Assembly (NCBI GenBank): GCA_032622095.1
Contig: CP136061.1
Span: 85,784,324 to 85,848,323 of the forward strand
Direction: 5' to 3'
Length of the DNA: 64,000 bases
Source of the DNA: Siphonodentalium dalli
Taxonomy: Eukaryota; Mollusca; Scaphopoda; Gadilida; Siphonodentaliidae
Shown here piece by piece: positions 11,889-22,849 of the stretch. The translations under genes and the position numbers were made by a program. Under the pieces are notes generated by a model. The model was not told the DNA's origin and did no database searches. It saw only the letters and a list, made by a program, of their open reading frames with translations. Position 1 is the stretch's first letter. Each line of letters begins with the position of its first letter.

Positions 11889-12302
11889 CTAGAGTCGGTC
11901 GGATGCCCTCGGTCATCGTGAGCAAAAACGACTCATAAACCTGACGCATTATTGAATCACCGACGAACAGAAATCTCTTTCCTGTGAACTGTCGGCAAAC
12001 CTCTTCGGGAGTAAATGTGATTGGCTGACAAGCCGGGTCGCGTGTTTTCCATGTTGCCAGCTCAGGATAGAATTCATTCGGTAGTTTCATAGTGCACTCA
12101 TCTTTAATGCGGTGGAAAGCATTGTTCCACAGATGCATCTCATTCGCATGGAACTGACTAACTTGCCGTGGAACCCAAGTTCCATAGAAAACGTTCGTGT
12201 CGAAATTAGGGCACAATTTCGCGATAGCACATTTAGTGTTCTTTGACTTGAGATTCTCTTTTTTTCTTTGTTCCAACAGGTACGGTATCATAGCGTAAGT
12301 AT
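11889..12302 (-). CDS. Internal exon of a PC-esterase (GDSL-like) domain protein
   Basis: This is an open exon of 414 bp, phase 1 at both ends. The minus strand shows a pyrimidine-rich tract ending TTGCAG directly before 12302 and the donor CTAG|GTTAGT at 11889/11888. The 138 residues begin with YAMIPYLLEQRKK and contain CPNFDTNVFYGTWVPRQ, a conserved-looking WKTRDPACQP segment, and near residue 117 the block GKRFLFVGDSIMRQVYESFL. The GDS serine codon (11955-11953) would be the nucleophile of the PC-esterase/TBL/NXPE-like fold, enzymes or relatives that act on O-acyl groups of glycans. The C-terminal Asp/His box expected for the family is not seen at lower coordinates in the window. Either the gene continues beyond a long repeat-filled intron, or this is an orphan exon. 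A hydrophobic minus-strand frame at 12472-12750 could hold an upstream exon but is unsupported. Confidence 0.7.
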
Positions 12303-12830
12303 CTGCAATGGAGAACACAGCGTACCGTCAGTTTCGGACATGGGCAATGTGGGTGGTGGCTTGTCGACTCGGTGTGTCTCGGTCCAACATCCATGGCCAA
12401 TCAAAAACTGCCAATCAATTTAAGACAAACAAATCGGGGTCTGAATTTGCCTGGAGTTACACCACTAGATGTTAGAAGTTGCAGTGTTTGGATTTAAATA
12501 TTCTCGCCACGGGCCAATATTGCCAATAGAGCCAATCAGGGCCTAAAAGGAGAGGGTTCAATTGGTTTGTTTTAAGGGAGGGGGTGAACATTAGTGACCT
12601 GGTTGCCGAACATCTGAATCGAGACCAGGAGAAGACAATTAAAATAAGATAGATCATATAACAAGAAAAAATAGCAAATAATAAATCACAACCTTTTGGT
12701 AGTGTTCTGACTTTAACCCTGTATGGAGCCCCAGGCAGAGAGCAAGGCACATATGACTATCGTCTGCTTGGGTCTGTGTGAGGCCCAATACCAGAGTGTT
12801 ATATTGACCCTTCCATGATGGGAGCTGCGT
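12303..12830 (-). other. Presumed intron or upstream region of the PC-esterase exon
   Basis: No confident exon. The minus-strand frame 12750-12472 encodes a hydrophobic run LLFAIFSCYMIYLILIVFSW that would fit a type II membrane anchor, which some PC-esterase proteins have. Its start, donor and phase cannot be fixed, and the second half is low-complexity. Confidence 0.3.
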
Positions 12831-12859
12831 TGGTGCAGCATTATAAATATGTGCTAGTG

Positions 12860-12935
12860 ATCATGTGCTAGTGCATTCTCTTACATATATATGCAAGTCT
12901 CACATAGGGAGCCTCACACATATAAGAGAATCCAC
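12860..12935. mobile_element. Short palindromic MITE, same family as 32497-32566
   Basis: AGTGCATTCTCTTA on the left pairs with TAAGAGAATCCAC on the right, around GGGAGCCTC. The downstream TCAAGGTAAATA-TGTTA-GCCAAT is also shared with 32575-32605. Confidence 0.7.
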
Positions 12936-12999
12936 ACACTTAAACAGTCAAGGTAAATAGTGTTACGCCAATTTATTCAGATGTGTTCGGATTCAGATC

Positions 13000-13235
13000 T
13001 TTAAATATTCTCGTCATTCTGAAGCGACGGTTTGGAGGCTACATTAGTGACGTAGGTTCTAATCGCAACTTCTCGGATTATTGCAGTTGTCAGAAATAGT
13101 CGAGGTTGGTCGATTGACGTATGTTTCTGAACATCTGAAGCGATGGTTTAGACATTACATTAGCGACGTAGTTTCCTGAACATCTGAAGCGACGGTTTAG
13201 CGGCTACATTCGTGATGTAGGTTCTTGGCCCTGTG
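13000..13235. repeat. Short minisatellite, ~3 diverged copies
   Basis: Copies of CATCTGAAGCGACGGTTTAG followed by a CTACATTAGTGACGTAGGTTC-type block are recognisable near 13015, 13125 and 13175. No gene is seen. Confidence 0.65.
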
Positions 13236-13496
13236 TTAGTGTTATGACGTCATATCAAACTAAAGTTTTCATCGGACCATACTTCAACTTTTACGACAGT
13301 TGGGAAAAAGATAGTGTTATTTAGGATCACCTCCCTTAGTGATGGTAGGTGGGCAAACGACAGTACTGGCGGACAACTAGCGCATAGCGAACTAATAACG
13401 ATAAGAACTACGGGGGTCATGTCTCTATTCCGAAGATTCTCTATTCAGAAGGTTCACTCTTCCGAAAATATTGAGAGCGAACTTCTGGATTTATAT

Positions 13497-13888
13497 GATG
13501 CACGTCAATCAACGCGACCACGCCACTGCTGTGTGAAGACTCACAACAGACCAGCGACGGGCTGTGAACTCATATCGCTGTATTTAGAGCGAATACAAGT
13601 CCAACACGCTAACCACCCGACCACGGAGCTCCACATACAGTCACATATATGAGGCCGCCTAAACCACACGTTTGTGGATATAGGCCCCGATGGTGGCGAA
13701 AGGTTTGATCAGAACATGCTCTGATACTCAACAGTATGGCAAGCTGACTGGATTTGGAACAGCGAACAATCCGACAATTGCACGTCACTCAACGCGGCCA
13801 CGCCACTGCTGCGTGAAAACTCACAACAGACCAGCGACGGGCTGCGAACTCATATCCAACACGCTAACCATCCGATCACGGAGCTCCA
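13497..13888 (-). repeat. tRNA-like SINE/satellite units (two copies)
   Basis: Read on the minus strand each unit has a tRNA-like head: GTGGTCGGGTGGTTAGCGTG resembles a pol III A box and GAGTTCACAGCCC a B box, about 40 nt apart. Units repeat with about 215 bp spacing together with GACGCCGCATAACC-type spacer sequence, so a tRNA-derived SINE appears to have become tandemly arrayed. The second unit is interrupted by the hAT element at 13897. Plus-strand ORFs sharing STRPRHCCVKTHNRPAT are only repeat translations. Confidence 0.7.
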
Positions 13889-15150
13889 CCTACAGTCAGG
13901 GTTCGCGCTGCCTATTGCCAAATTAGCAAATTGCTATAAAAAAAATGAAATGGCTCCAAAAAAATCCCGATTGGCTACAAAAAGTGGCACCTAGCTTTTT
14001 GGCATTTGGCAATTTGTACCAATCGGGCATATAATAAAGCTTATAGTCAATCGGTCGGAAACAAAACACACATTGATATCCGGTCGCGACATACAATGTA
14101 GCTCCTAATTAAAATCTTATAATAGATTCGCGGTTTATGCCAGATCGACTTATTTTATCGCTGTGGTGAAAGGGTTTCGAATTTCTACTCGATAATAACA
14201 CTAAGCACGGCTATTGACACTAATTTGACAAACATTAGCCAAACAAAGGTCTTCCTTGAGTCTACATCGTTAGGAAGCTGTGTATTGATAGTAGGTGTTA
14301 GATAAATTACCATAAATATGTCATTCGGAGCTGAGTTTTCACAAACTGTGACATACAACAAATTTGAATCGTAAGCGCAAGTTAGATTTTAGCAACAATG
14401 CATCAGACATGCAACATCCTCCTAAAATGAAGAAAGTTACTTATTTCTTCGGACATTCAGATAATACCGATAGTCCAAACACAGTGGTTGATTTAACATC
14501 GACGTGTGCTACACCACCTAAACCGAGTAATGTGACGAGAACGCCACAAAACGTTGCAAGTTCGCTAAAACGAAAATTCCGAAATGAGTGGAAAATATCT
14601 CGCGAATGGCTATCATTCGATGGAGTCAAAAATGTTATGTTCTGTTCTACATGCCGTGCTGCGAATGTTAACAACATGTTCGTAACTGGTTGTAGTATCA
14701 CGAAGAAAGATCTTATTCTGAAACACGAGCTAACCAAAGGTATGTATACAATGTTTCAATTATATTTAAATATCACGCTATGTACAACGGGAAGTAACTC
14801 TATCATTCATTTCTGTCATTTTCACACACAATTGTATTCTATACGTCACAAGTACGGCATTGCCGGAGCTTGCCGAGGATATCCGATTTTTTTAAATGGG
14901 ATGTAACTCTACCATTTATGTTCATTATTATTGTTAGTCGGAACTTCTCGGGTTTACTCGGATCGTCCGGAAATCTTCGATATTAATTTTGACAGAGTGT
15001 TATTTTTACTAAAATAATGGCATAGTGGCTCCAAATATATTGGTCGGAAAAAAGTGGCAACAGATAGTATAAAGTGGCTCTAAAAATAATGCAAATGGCA
15101 ACATTGTTGGCACCTGGAAATTTTGAGCCAGCGCGAACCCTGCCTACAGT
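13889..15150 (+). mobile_element. hAT-type DNA transposon with intact TIRs and 8-bp TSD
   Basis: The element spans 13897-15142. Its termini are the perfect 14-bp inverted repeats CAGGGTTCGCGCTG (13897-13910) and CAGCGCGAACCCTG (15129-15142). They are flanked by identical 8-bp target duplications CCTACAGT at 13889-13896 and 15143-15150. A CAG start and 8-bp TSD are diagnostic of the hAT superfamily. It interrupts a unit of the tRNA-like satellite, whose sequence resumes at CACATATTTGACGCC. It carries one zinc-finger exon but no transposase catalytic region, so it is a deletion derivative. The subterminal regions share AGTGGC/GGCTCC/TTTGGCA-type motifs in opposite orientation. Confidence 0.93.
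14364..14739 (+). CDS. Zinc-finger (TTF/ZNF862-type) N-terminal exon of a hAT-family protein
   Basis: The frame opens at ATG 14364 with a basic segment MNRKRKLDF, then a low-complexity T/P/N-rich linker. Next comes RKFRNEWKISREWLSFDGVK, a CSTCR pair and a TGCSITKKDLILKHELTK segment. This W-x-x-C-x-x-C...H layout matches the TTF-type/ZNF862-like zinc finger at the N-terminus of hAT-type transposases and their domesticated relatives, where it binds transposon ends. The exon ends at AAAG|GTATGT (14739/14740), a near-perfect donor. The open frame that runs on to 14906 is intronic. No RNase-H-like catalytic exon or hAT dimerisation domain follows before the element ends at 15142. Confidence 0.72.
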
Positions 15151-15605
15151 CACATATTTGACGCCGCATAACCTACAAGTTTGTAGAGCTAATGGGGTCG
15201 TTGTCGTAATGTATGACAAGCTGACTGGATTTAGAACAGCGAACAATCCAACAATTGCACGTCACTCAACGCGACCACGCCACTGCTGCGTGAAGACTCA
15301 CAACAGACCAGCGACGCGTTGTGAACTCATATCGCTGTATTTAGAGCGAATACAAGTCCTACACACTAACCACCGGACCACGGAGCTCCACATACAGTCA
15401 CATATTTGACGCCGCATAACCTACAAGTTTGTAGAGCTAATGGGTTGGGGAACTTGAAACAGCGAACAATCCGACAATTGCACGTCGCTCAATGCGGCCA
15501 CGCCACTGCTGTGTGAAGTATCACAACAGACCAGCGACGCGCTGCGAACTCATATCGCTGTATTTAGAGCGAATACAAGTCCTACACGCTAACTACACAG
15601 CAAAT
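15151..15605 (-). repeat. tRNA-like SINE/satellite units continuing after the hAT insertion
   Basis: Two further units of the ~215-bp repeat (about 15215-15440 and 15450-15600). Each has the minus-strand tRNA-like head and the TTGTAGAGCTAATGGG spacer. Confidence 0.7.
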
Positions 15606-16070
15606 AACAATGTTCAGATTTGAACGCTTTTAGCCCCGCATGTGTTCAGTTATTGAACATTCAGTGTTAATATTTGAACATATATCTTCAGAAAACTCAT
15701 TTATTAACGGTAGTGGTCAAACCTGCATGTACGTCGACCCGCTTGTGCTAGTATACGTAGTTACTTCATATATTATATCGCATATGCTTACGGGATTAAT
15801 GAAAACTCGTTTGCGAAAATGATGTCTTGTGACTTCTATATTGAACAATTGTGAAACTAAATACGTCTATTTTGCTTCACGATGAGTTTTGTTTTGTTTT
15901 GAGCATTTTCCAGATCGGTAGAAAAATATCAGGGACGTGGTGGTGACATGGGGGGGGGGGGGGGTGTTGTAAATTGAAAATCCCGGATATAAAATTACAC
16001 CCCTGCCCAAATGGAAATTGTCCCATTCAGTCAAATCCGTGTCACACATCCGGGAATATATATAGTGTTC
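15606..16070. other. Non-coding spacer with a poly-G tract
   Basis: No gene is supported. A run of 14 G lies at about 15951-15964. The small frame at 15640-15822 has no recognisable content. Confidence 0.5.
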
Positions 16071-16075
16071 ATATA

Positions 16076-16176
16076 CTGCTGTGTGAAGACTCATATACCA
16101 GCGGCGAGCTGCGAACTCGCATCGATGTGTTTACAGTGGATACAAGTCCGACATCCTAACCACTGGAACTCCACAT
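16076..16176 (-). repeat. Solitary tRNA-like SINE head
   Basis: On the minus strand CCAGTGGTTAGGATGTCGGA and GAGTTCGCAGCTC match the A- and B-box positions of the satellite units upstream. It is more diverged and stands alone. Confidence 0.65.
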
Positions 16177-16189
16177 AAAAATACTAAAA

Positions 16190-16335
16190 TAAAGGCGATG
16201 CGAACGAGCACCAAGACGACGCAGGCGAGCACCAAGACGACACAGACGACGAACGAGCACCAAGGCGACGCAGACGAGTACCAAGAAGACGAACGAGCAC
16301 CAAGACGACGCATATGAGCAACAAGACGACGTAGA
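16190..16335. repeat. Minisatellite of GAGCACCAAGACGACGCAGAC-like units
   Basis: About seven copies with 18-24 bp spacing and variable linker. The strand-asymmetric, purine-rich composition explains the valine-rich ORF on the minus strand. Confidence 0.85.
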
Positions 16336-16487
16336 AAATGTCGTATCTAGGAGGGAACGATAAGTTGACTAAAAGCAGACTATAATTTATCTACCGCTCA
16401 CTACCGCTATTGACTACATAAAGCCTGCATAATAAACGTTAGTTTATTACGTCAATGTAGCTTTATTAGGTTAGTACTACTTTCATG

Positions 16488-16530
16488 ACGTAATTACTTG
16501 CGCCAGTCCATGCTGGACGCAAGTAATGTT
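16488..16530. repeat. Hairpin ATTACTTGCGCCAG / CTGGACGCAAGTAAT
   Basis: Inverted arms of about 14 bp with one bulge around TCCATG. It is followed by a CCTTCCTTCC tract and TACGTCAT repeats. Confidence 0.7.
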
Positions 16531-16645
16531 TTCGGCTCGGATGTCTGTTATCCTTCCTTCCTTCCGTGAATATGTTACGTCATACGTCATATAACGGAAG
16601 CAGAAACTATGTACAACGCGCATGTGTTATTGTACCAGAAAATTA

Positions 16646-19600
16646 TCACCCACTGACAGACGCGCGAAGTGCGTCCAGTGGGTGTCTATAATCGTAGGAC
16701 TTATGCGTTTCTGAGGAATTGAACTAGTGCCTATGCGTTTCTGCTGAGCTGCACTGACGTTTGATCGCAAAATAAAATTATAATCATTTATCAAAGCACA
16801 CGTTTGGATAACACCGCCATAAACAGTGACATATTATGATGTTGAGCTCGTATCGTCAATACAATTAGAGTTATAACTTATAAAACTAAGAATTACTGCT
16901 AAAGTATTTCTACCAATTGGGTAACTAGATTCGTGTTGAGCTGGAACTTGAGAAATTTCAATTTCAACCAATTGAAATGCCGTTGAAAACCGAAGGGTTA
17001 AGCGATTATCGCAATAGGATATGGGAACACCGTGTGCGTAACGTAACTATCACAAGTATAACGTACTCTGATAACAACTTATCGCCAAATTCATGCTTCA
17101 AACAGTTTAAACATGTCATCTTCGGCTTCTTTTATTTTATTTTTTATGAAAAAGAATAATAAATGGGGTGATAAATATGTATAATATGTATATAAGACAA
17201 ATAGAGTAAAATCAGCCATTTTCCCGTGAAACTTAGGATAGGCAAGCCAGGTACAAAAATTGGTGAAATATGAGTACGAACGTCAAAGTGTTCCCCTGTC
17301 GTATTGCGATAATTGCCAACCATCACTGCGAAGCGAAGCCTCCAGTGGCGATTATTAATTAATTAATTTCGGCTGTTCAGTCTTCTAAGCTATTAAAACT
17401 TTCTTGGATATCTTGCAAGGAGTTTTGGGAGGATTGTTCTGATATATAAATGTTGGATTAACCTTCCAAAAAGATGAGTTTGACGCCTGCATTTCTTGGC
17501 ATGAATATTAAGTTAACGAGCGCTCGTCTGCAAACTTGTACAGTCATTGCCGAATCGGCGTGTTTTTGTGAAAATGTCACCAAGATTTGTCCACTAGATT
17601 CTCGTAAAATGCACCCTAATCGGTCAAATTATTTTGATAATTCTATCTAAATACATCTTAGCTACTATTCGGATCTGCTGACCCGGTCTAAAAAGGTTTA
17701 GTTTAACCAAAACGACTATTGACAATAGTTTGTTTACAAAATATCGTACTCGATGACCCGTCCATGCTGTATATTTATTATAGCGTGGACAATTTCAATT
17801 TCTTAATCTAAAACATAATTACGCGCTGGACTCGTGTCATTTTAAGAATATATAAGTATTACACACATACACACGAAGTCTCAGCTCAAAATGTTGAAAA
17901 ATGACAGTTTTATCGATATAAATCGATTTTAATGGCAAATTCCATGTTAAATTTTATCATCGAAAAAAAATTATTTCTTCCATCTAAAACATATTTACGT
18001 ACTGTACCCTGTCAATTTAGGAATATATAAGTATCCCACCCGGACACACGGGTCTCAGCTTAAAATTTTGAAAAATAAGAGATTTATCGACATAAATCGA
18101 TTTGAATGGCAGATGCCATGTTAAATAAGTTTTTGGGCCCTGCAAATGTTTTCTGAGCTGTTCCATATGGGGCACCACATTCCATATTTGACCGGTTCTA
18201 CCTGATAATTGTGCGACAGTACAGCCGCGTTACTTTATACGTCAACATTGGTCAGACTCATTATCACCCGACAAATGTATTTCGGTCTAACGTATCAACC
18301 CCTATTTATCCCTCGTAGCCTGACTAAGTGTCCACATTGGTCTTTATCGCTCCACTAATTTGTATCATTTCATCGGTATGAATTCCATATCCAATTATCC
18401 ACATATAACCAACCCAACCTCTAATCCCGGTCCAAGTTATTTATTTTTTTCATAATTTTTTACATAAATATTTTATCACGTGATACTTATACTTATATGT
18501 CTGTGGTATTACTATAGTATACTGTATAGGTATATCAATCGATATGCCTTTCTATATAATCCTGGTGCCATCTATAGAGATAGAGATAATTTCATACCCC
18601 CCCCCCCCATTTTATATCATTGCTGCTTTAGTACAGTCGTGATGCAGTACATGACAAGTTGGCAACATCGCTCCATTAATGTATGTCAGTTCACCGGTAC
18701 GAACCCCTTTTTCTCCGAGTCCATATACCGGTAACCAACCCAACATCTTACCCTGTACCACTACAGAAGTCCATAAATGACTATTCTGGCACTATATAGA
18801 GATGACTAAGATTCTGACACCCCCCTATTTTATAGCCTTGTTGCAACAGTAGAGTTGAGATGCATAATATGTCAACATTGGTCATTATCGCTTACAAATT
18901 TATATCGGTTCAACCCTTAGTTCCCTGTATTGCCCACCCCTCCCTTAATTTATTTTTTCATTTGTATGTCTTGTTACATACACATTTTATCTCGTGTAAC
19001 TTTTGGTTCAACACGCCAAGTTCCACTTCAGACAATACAAAACTGACAACATTTTGAAATGTAAGCAGGCTTCAAACTCATATTATCCAAGAAAACTCTG
19101 GCTACATAAGAAATTTGTGTATAAGGTGTACGCGCATTTGTTGCGTTATAAACCAAACACACTGATGTGAGGTTTAACTCCATCTACATACAGTAATGTC
19201 CAAAGTAATTGATCACTTAACCACAGCAGAATTATGGGTATTTTTTCAGGATTTTAAATCCTGAAAAATTACCCATAATTATGCTGTGGTTAAGTGGTCA
19301 ATTACTTTGGGCATCACTGTAACCAATATAAGGATTTGAGGTTTAATGATAACTCAATCCTTATACAGTAATGTTCAAACTAATTGACCACTTAACCACA
19401 GCAGAATAATGGGTAATTTGTCAGGATTTTAAATTCTGAAAAATTACCCATAATTCTGATGTGGTCAAGCGGTCAATTACTTTGGGCATTACTGTAACCA
19501 ATATAAGGATGTGAGGTTTAATGATAACTCAATCCTCATACAGTAATGTCCGAAGTAATTGACCACTTAACCACGGCAGAATTATTGGTAATTTTTCAGG

Positions 19601-19981
19601 ATTTTAAATCCTGAAAAATACCAATAATTCTGATGTGGTTAAGTGGTAATTACTTTGGGCATTACTGTAACCAATATAAGGATGTGAGGTTTAATGAGAA
19701 CTCCATCCACATAACTAATAAATACATGTGAAAATTAAACCAAAAAAATAAATTCCATGATGGTGTCCAATATGGACTGCCTAATTCTGCTCCAAAAACA
19801 TGTATATTCAATATATGGATGTTTATTAGGGTAAACCGATTATTTCAATGATATTTTCATTAACTGGATCCAAAACCCGACCTACGGGAGTGCGCTTCGT
19901 GCGCAACTGTATCTTAAGCATATGTGCATATTTAATAAGCCAACAATTGGAATCCCAACAGAGAAGATTGGCGGGGGTCCC
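16646..19981 (+). repeat. Left copy of a ~3.3-kb inverted duplication
   Basis: This segment reappears in reverse complement at 52891-56027 with the same order of landmarks. The outer end is a strong hairpin (CACCCACTG...GACGCGCGAAGTGCGTC...CAGTGGGTG). Next come the shared small frame MPLKTEGLSDYRNRIWEHRV at 16977, ATAAATCGATTT blocks near 17930 and 18090, C-rich tract blocks near 18600 and 18820, three palindromic MITEs, and near 19880 a second GC hairpin (GTGCGCTTCGTGCGCA). Similarity ends at GCGGGGGTCCC (about 19981). Internally a GTCAACATTGGTC...CGCTC-ACAAATTT motif recurs near 18240, 18340, 18650 and 18870. No recognised gene is encoded. Confidence 0.88.
19189..19669. mobile_element. Three tandem palindromic MITEs (mariner-like termini)
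   Basis: Copies lie at 19189-19321, 19363-19497 and 19539-19669. Each is about 133 bp and almost perfectly palindromic: TACAGTAATGTCCAAAGTAA on one side, its complement on the other, and a GGATTTTAAATCC centre. They are separated by 41-bp spacers containing CCAATATAAGGAT and TAATGATAACTCAATCC. TA-bounded perfect palindromes suggest a Tc1/mariner-type MITE. Confidence 0.85.
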
Positions 19982-20172
19982 CAAACTTAAGCAGAGCCTG
20001 GTTGAATATCTACCATATACGGTGCGTTATTCCCATCTTCAAGCTGTTGATGTCATTGAGACATTCAATGTTATTTTGCTATTTTGCATGCGAACTAGTA
20101 GACAAATAGCGTATCATTACCACTCGGGACAGTGGGTGTTTTTCCTCAATTAATTGAATTTCTTGTTTCGAA
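19975..20172 (+). repeat. Dispersed repeat, inverted relative at 40908-41105
   Basis: CTTAAGCAGAGCCTGGTTGA, TCTTCAAGCTGTTGATGTCA and CCTCAATTAATTGAATTTCT are all found in reverse complement near 40910-41100. It begins where the inverted duplication ends. Confidence 0.8.
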
Positions 20173-20408
20173 GCGTTGAAGTTGGAAATTCCAATCATAT
20201 CCGCGGCTGAATGAGTGTGCATTAGTGATAATCGTATGAAATCAGACTTTATGAAATAAAATTTACTATGGCTCAACCGAATCAGTGGTGCTGCGATACT
20301 TAACACAGGATTTTACGAAGATAAGACAAGGTCATGGACAGCTGACGGAGATGTTGTTTGTTTAGTCGCAGCGCTCTGTGAAACTTTACAGAAAGCGGTC
20401 ATGTTGAT

Positions 20409-21707
20409 CAATGGACCTATCCGTAGGTACCGCCCCAATTTCAATTATAGCCAATGAGCCGATAGCTTAAACCCGGAAGCGACACACGCCTACCTAGTGA
20501 TATGAATCGCACCACAAGCCGGTCCCTAACTACAGTTGTAAGCAAAATATGTCTTAAAAAGCTACAATGTTGTTGATATGTGCATTTGGAACATGTCCGA
20601 TTGACGAACGATATTTATACATGTTTTAGTTCAGTTTCCTAAATAAAAAAAAGTAACTATGACATCTCTTTAGGCTGGATTAAACAATGCCAACGACCAC
20701 ACTCGGATCCTAGTGTTATTTAAATTTCATTATTTATATATAACAGATTTCAGACTAAAACGTGGAAATAGTAGTCCCGATCGGTGATGCGTTATGAATA
20801 TTAATTGTGCCGCGAGTATGTGTTTTATGTGAAGTGTTTTTCGTTATAAATGTATACATTTGTTAGTGTTATAACATCGTGCTATTCGCACTAACCTGTA
20901 GGATCTCGTGCGAACGTCGATCTTACTGAATCCATTTGAGAATCTAAATCTTCCTCCGACAATGTATGTGTAAATGAGAATCAACAGATGTTTTCCAAGA
21001 GAATTACACGAAATTTCACACATTGCACGTGCTTCGCGGTGTACACGCAACCTTCACCAAACAAGTTCAATCTGACTCCATGATAGTCGGTGTTTTCTTT
21101 AATGTACTTTATTTACGGGGAAATAGGATGTGCAATTTTAAAAGGCCATTATTTGATAATCCTTTGCATCCGGCCTGATGTCACCAGGGTTCATTCAGGA
21201 CGCTCGTGTATGGTAAACTGATATCGTTATATTTATTTCGACAAAAGAGGGATTATAGATTAATTACCACATGTACACCCCCGTTTGGTTTATTGCATCA
21301 AGGTGTGAACCATTAGCATAGCTTCGATAATAAATTCGCTAATTGATATTGAAGTTTCATAATGGCTTCATTTACACCGTTTGATTCAACGTATGCCTAG
21401 ACATTTATCTGTTGTTTATAAGTGGCCTAACAATCACACCTGTTTTTTGTTTAAAAACTGGTTCTATTTTTGTTTATATCTAATGACAGTCACTTTTACA
21501 TGTTGCATATATACACAAAGGTATCTTGAAAATCGTGATATTCAGAACGAAGCTATATTATCGTGTTACATGGTGTTTAACAACACAGTCCTTTCTCATC
21601 GGAAGCTATTTTAGCACTGAAGAGATAGCGGAATTGAGATAGCTTGTGGTGCGTAGTAACAGTAACCATGCAGTTAACAGGTGGACGGGACGTACGGATA
21701 GGTCCAT
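20409..21707. mobile_element. Candidate DNA transposon with 17-bp perfect TIRs
   Basis: CAATGGACCTATCCGTA at 20409-20425 has its exact reverse complement at 21691-21707. The TIRs extend imperfectly, since GCACCACAAGC recurs about 100 bp inside each end in opposite orientation. Internal sequence shows no transposase; the frames at 20844-21050 and 21381-21614 are unrecognised. The target duplication is not clear, so the superfamily is open. Confidence 0.65.
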
Positions 21708-22075
21708 TGTTTGTTGACTGTTTTCTGTTCCAAATTCTGAAATCACACTTCGTTTAAATTAATTTAGGGATTTTACTGTTACAATTCCTATTCACGGCTA
21801 TTGGAACTCATCGTGTTATTAATTCTGAGTTAGGTAAGTCGGATTTCTTGTATTTATCACACAATTTGAGAGAAAATTCACGTGACCACAAATCAAATCA
21901 TGACAAATGCTGTGAAAATCTAAATCATTCGCCTGATTCGGAAATGGGGAAAACTGTCTTACTATTTCGGTTTTAATATAAATTTTATAGCCTATAGCCT
22001 AAATGCACATTTTAAATAATTTCGAGAAAATTCTGACATGTAATTTGAATGAATATTTATGGGATATATATCTAT
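21708..22075. other. AT-rich spacer, nothing recognised
   Basis: No gene, repeat or hairpin stood out. Confidence 0.5.
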
Positions 22076-22079
22076 ATGG

Positions 22080-22485
22080 AAGTCGGTGGCCGAGAGGTAG
22101 CGTACTGGTCTCTCGTGCTATCAGACCGGGGATTGCAGCCTGGTCAGGGTATTCTGACAAAAATCAGAACTCGGTCAGATACCAAGTTTGCCAGGCTTAA
22201 AAGTCTCATTCGAGATAACTGAATAAAGATCCGAATGCAAAAATTCCGACTTCCCCCATTACAACACTTGTCCAGGTATGTTGTCGTGGGTGCAGTACGC
22301 TGTCCGATCGGGCGCGGACATTAATGGCTGACCCGTGTACACGCCTCGGTGTGTGCACGTTAAAGAACGCTACTGGAGTCACCACAGGGTTATAAAGTTA
22401 CTCGGCCGTGGTAGCACCTGGACCTCCACATAATCCTCAGCACATTGAGGGCGATGGAGTATCAAGTAGATAGATAGATATACTA
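22080..22485 (+). mobile_element. tRNA-derived SINE, near full length
   Basis: The head GTGGCCGAGAGGTAGCGTAC and GGGGATTGCAGCCTGG fit pol III A and B boxes. The body contains GTGTGCACGTTAAAGAACGC, a central motif I associate with invertebrate SINEs. The 3' end is a short (TAGA)n tail at about 22462-22483. SINEs have no protein and use a partner LINE for retrotransposition. The exact SINE superfamily cannot be assigned here. Confidence 0.75.
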
Positions 22486-22495
22486 GCCAACTAGG

Positions 22496-22830
22496 TACCC
22501 TGCTCAACAAAACAAGTGTCCACTTAACCGCGGTGCAGTTAGCGTTGCCACCGTGGCCGAAATGCAACTTCACTGCGGCTCCAACAGCTAACTACGGTGG
22601 GGCCGCAGTGTACTTGCCATTCAGCCATGGTGTAGTTGCCATGGTGTACGTTCATTAAACTGAAAAAAGATGATACAAACCAGAAATCTAACCATGGTGA
22701 ACATGCCATTTGGCCGCGTTGTAGTTGCCTTGCGGTCGCGGTGCTCAACCGCAGTTACAAACTCTGACACCACGACCGAACGGCAAATACACTGCGGTGC
22801 CAATGGACACGTGTTTTGTCGAGCGGACCG
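22496..22830. mobile_element. TIR MITE with GCGG/CCGC-rich core, copy 1
   Basis: The left end TACCCTGCTCAACAAAACAA and right end GGACACGTGTTTTGTCGAGC are inverted. The core repeats GTAGTTGCC, CGGTG and CGGCCG motifs in both orientations. It is about 80-85% alike by eye to 23899-24255. Confidence 0.8.
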
Positions 22831-22849
22831 CTGCGGGGTACATGTACGA

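Noticed and set aside
13497-16176. Functional tRNA genes
   Set aside because: The A/B-box-like heads lack a complete cloverleaf and lie in satellite units; better explained as SINE-derived.
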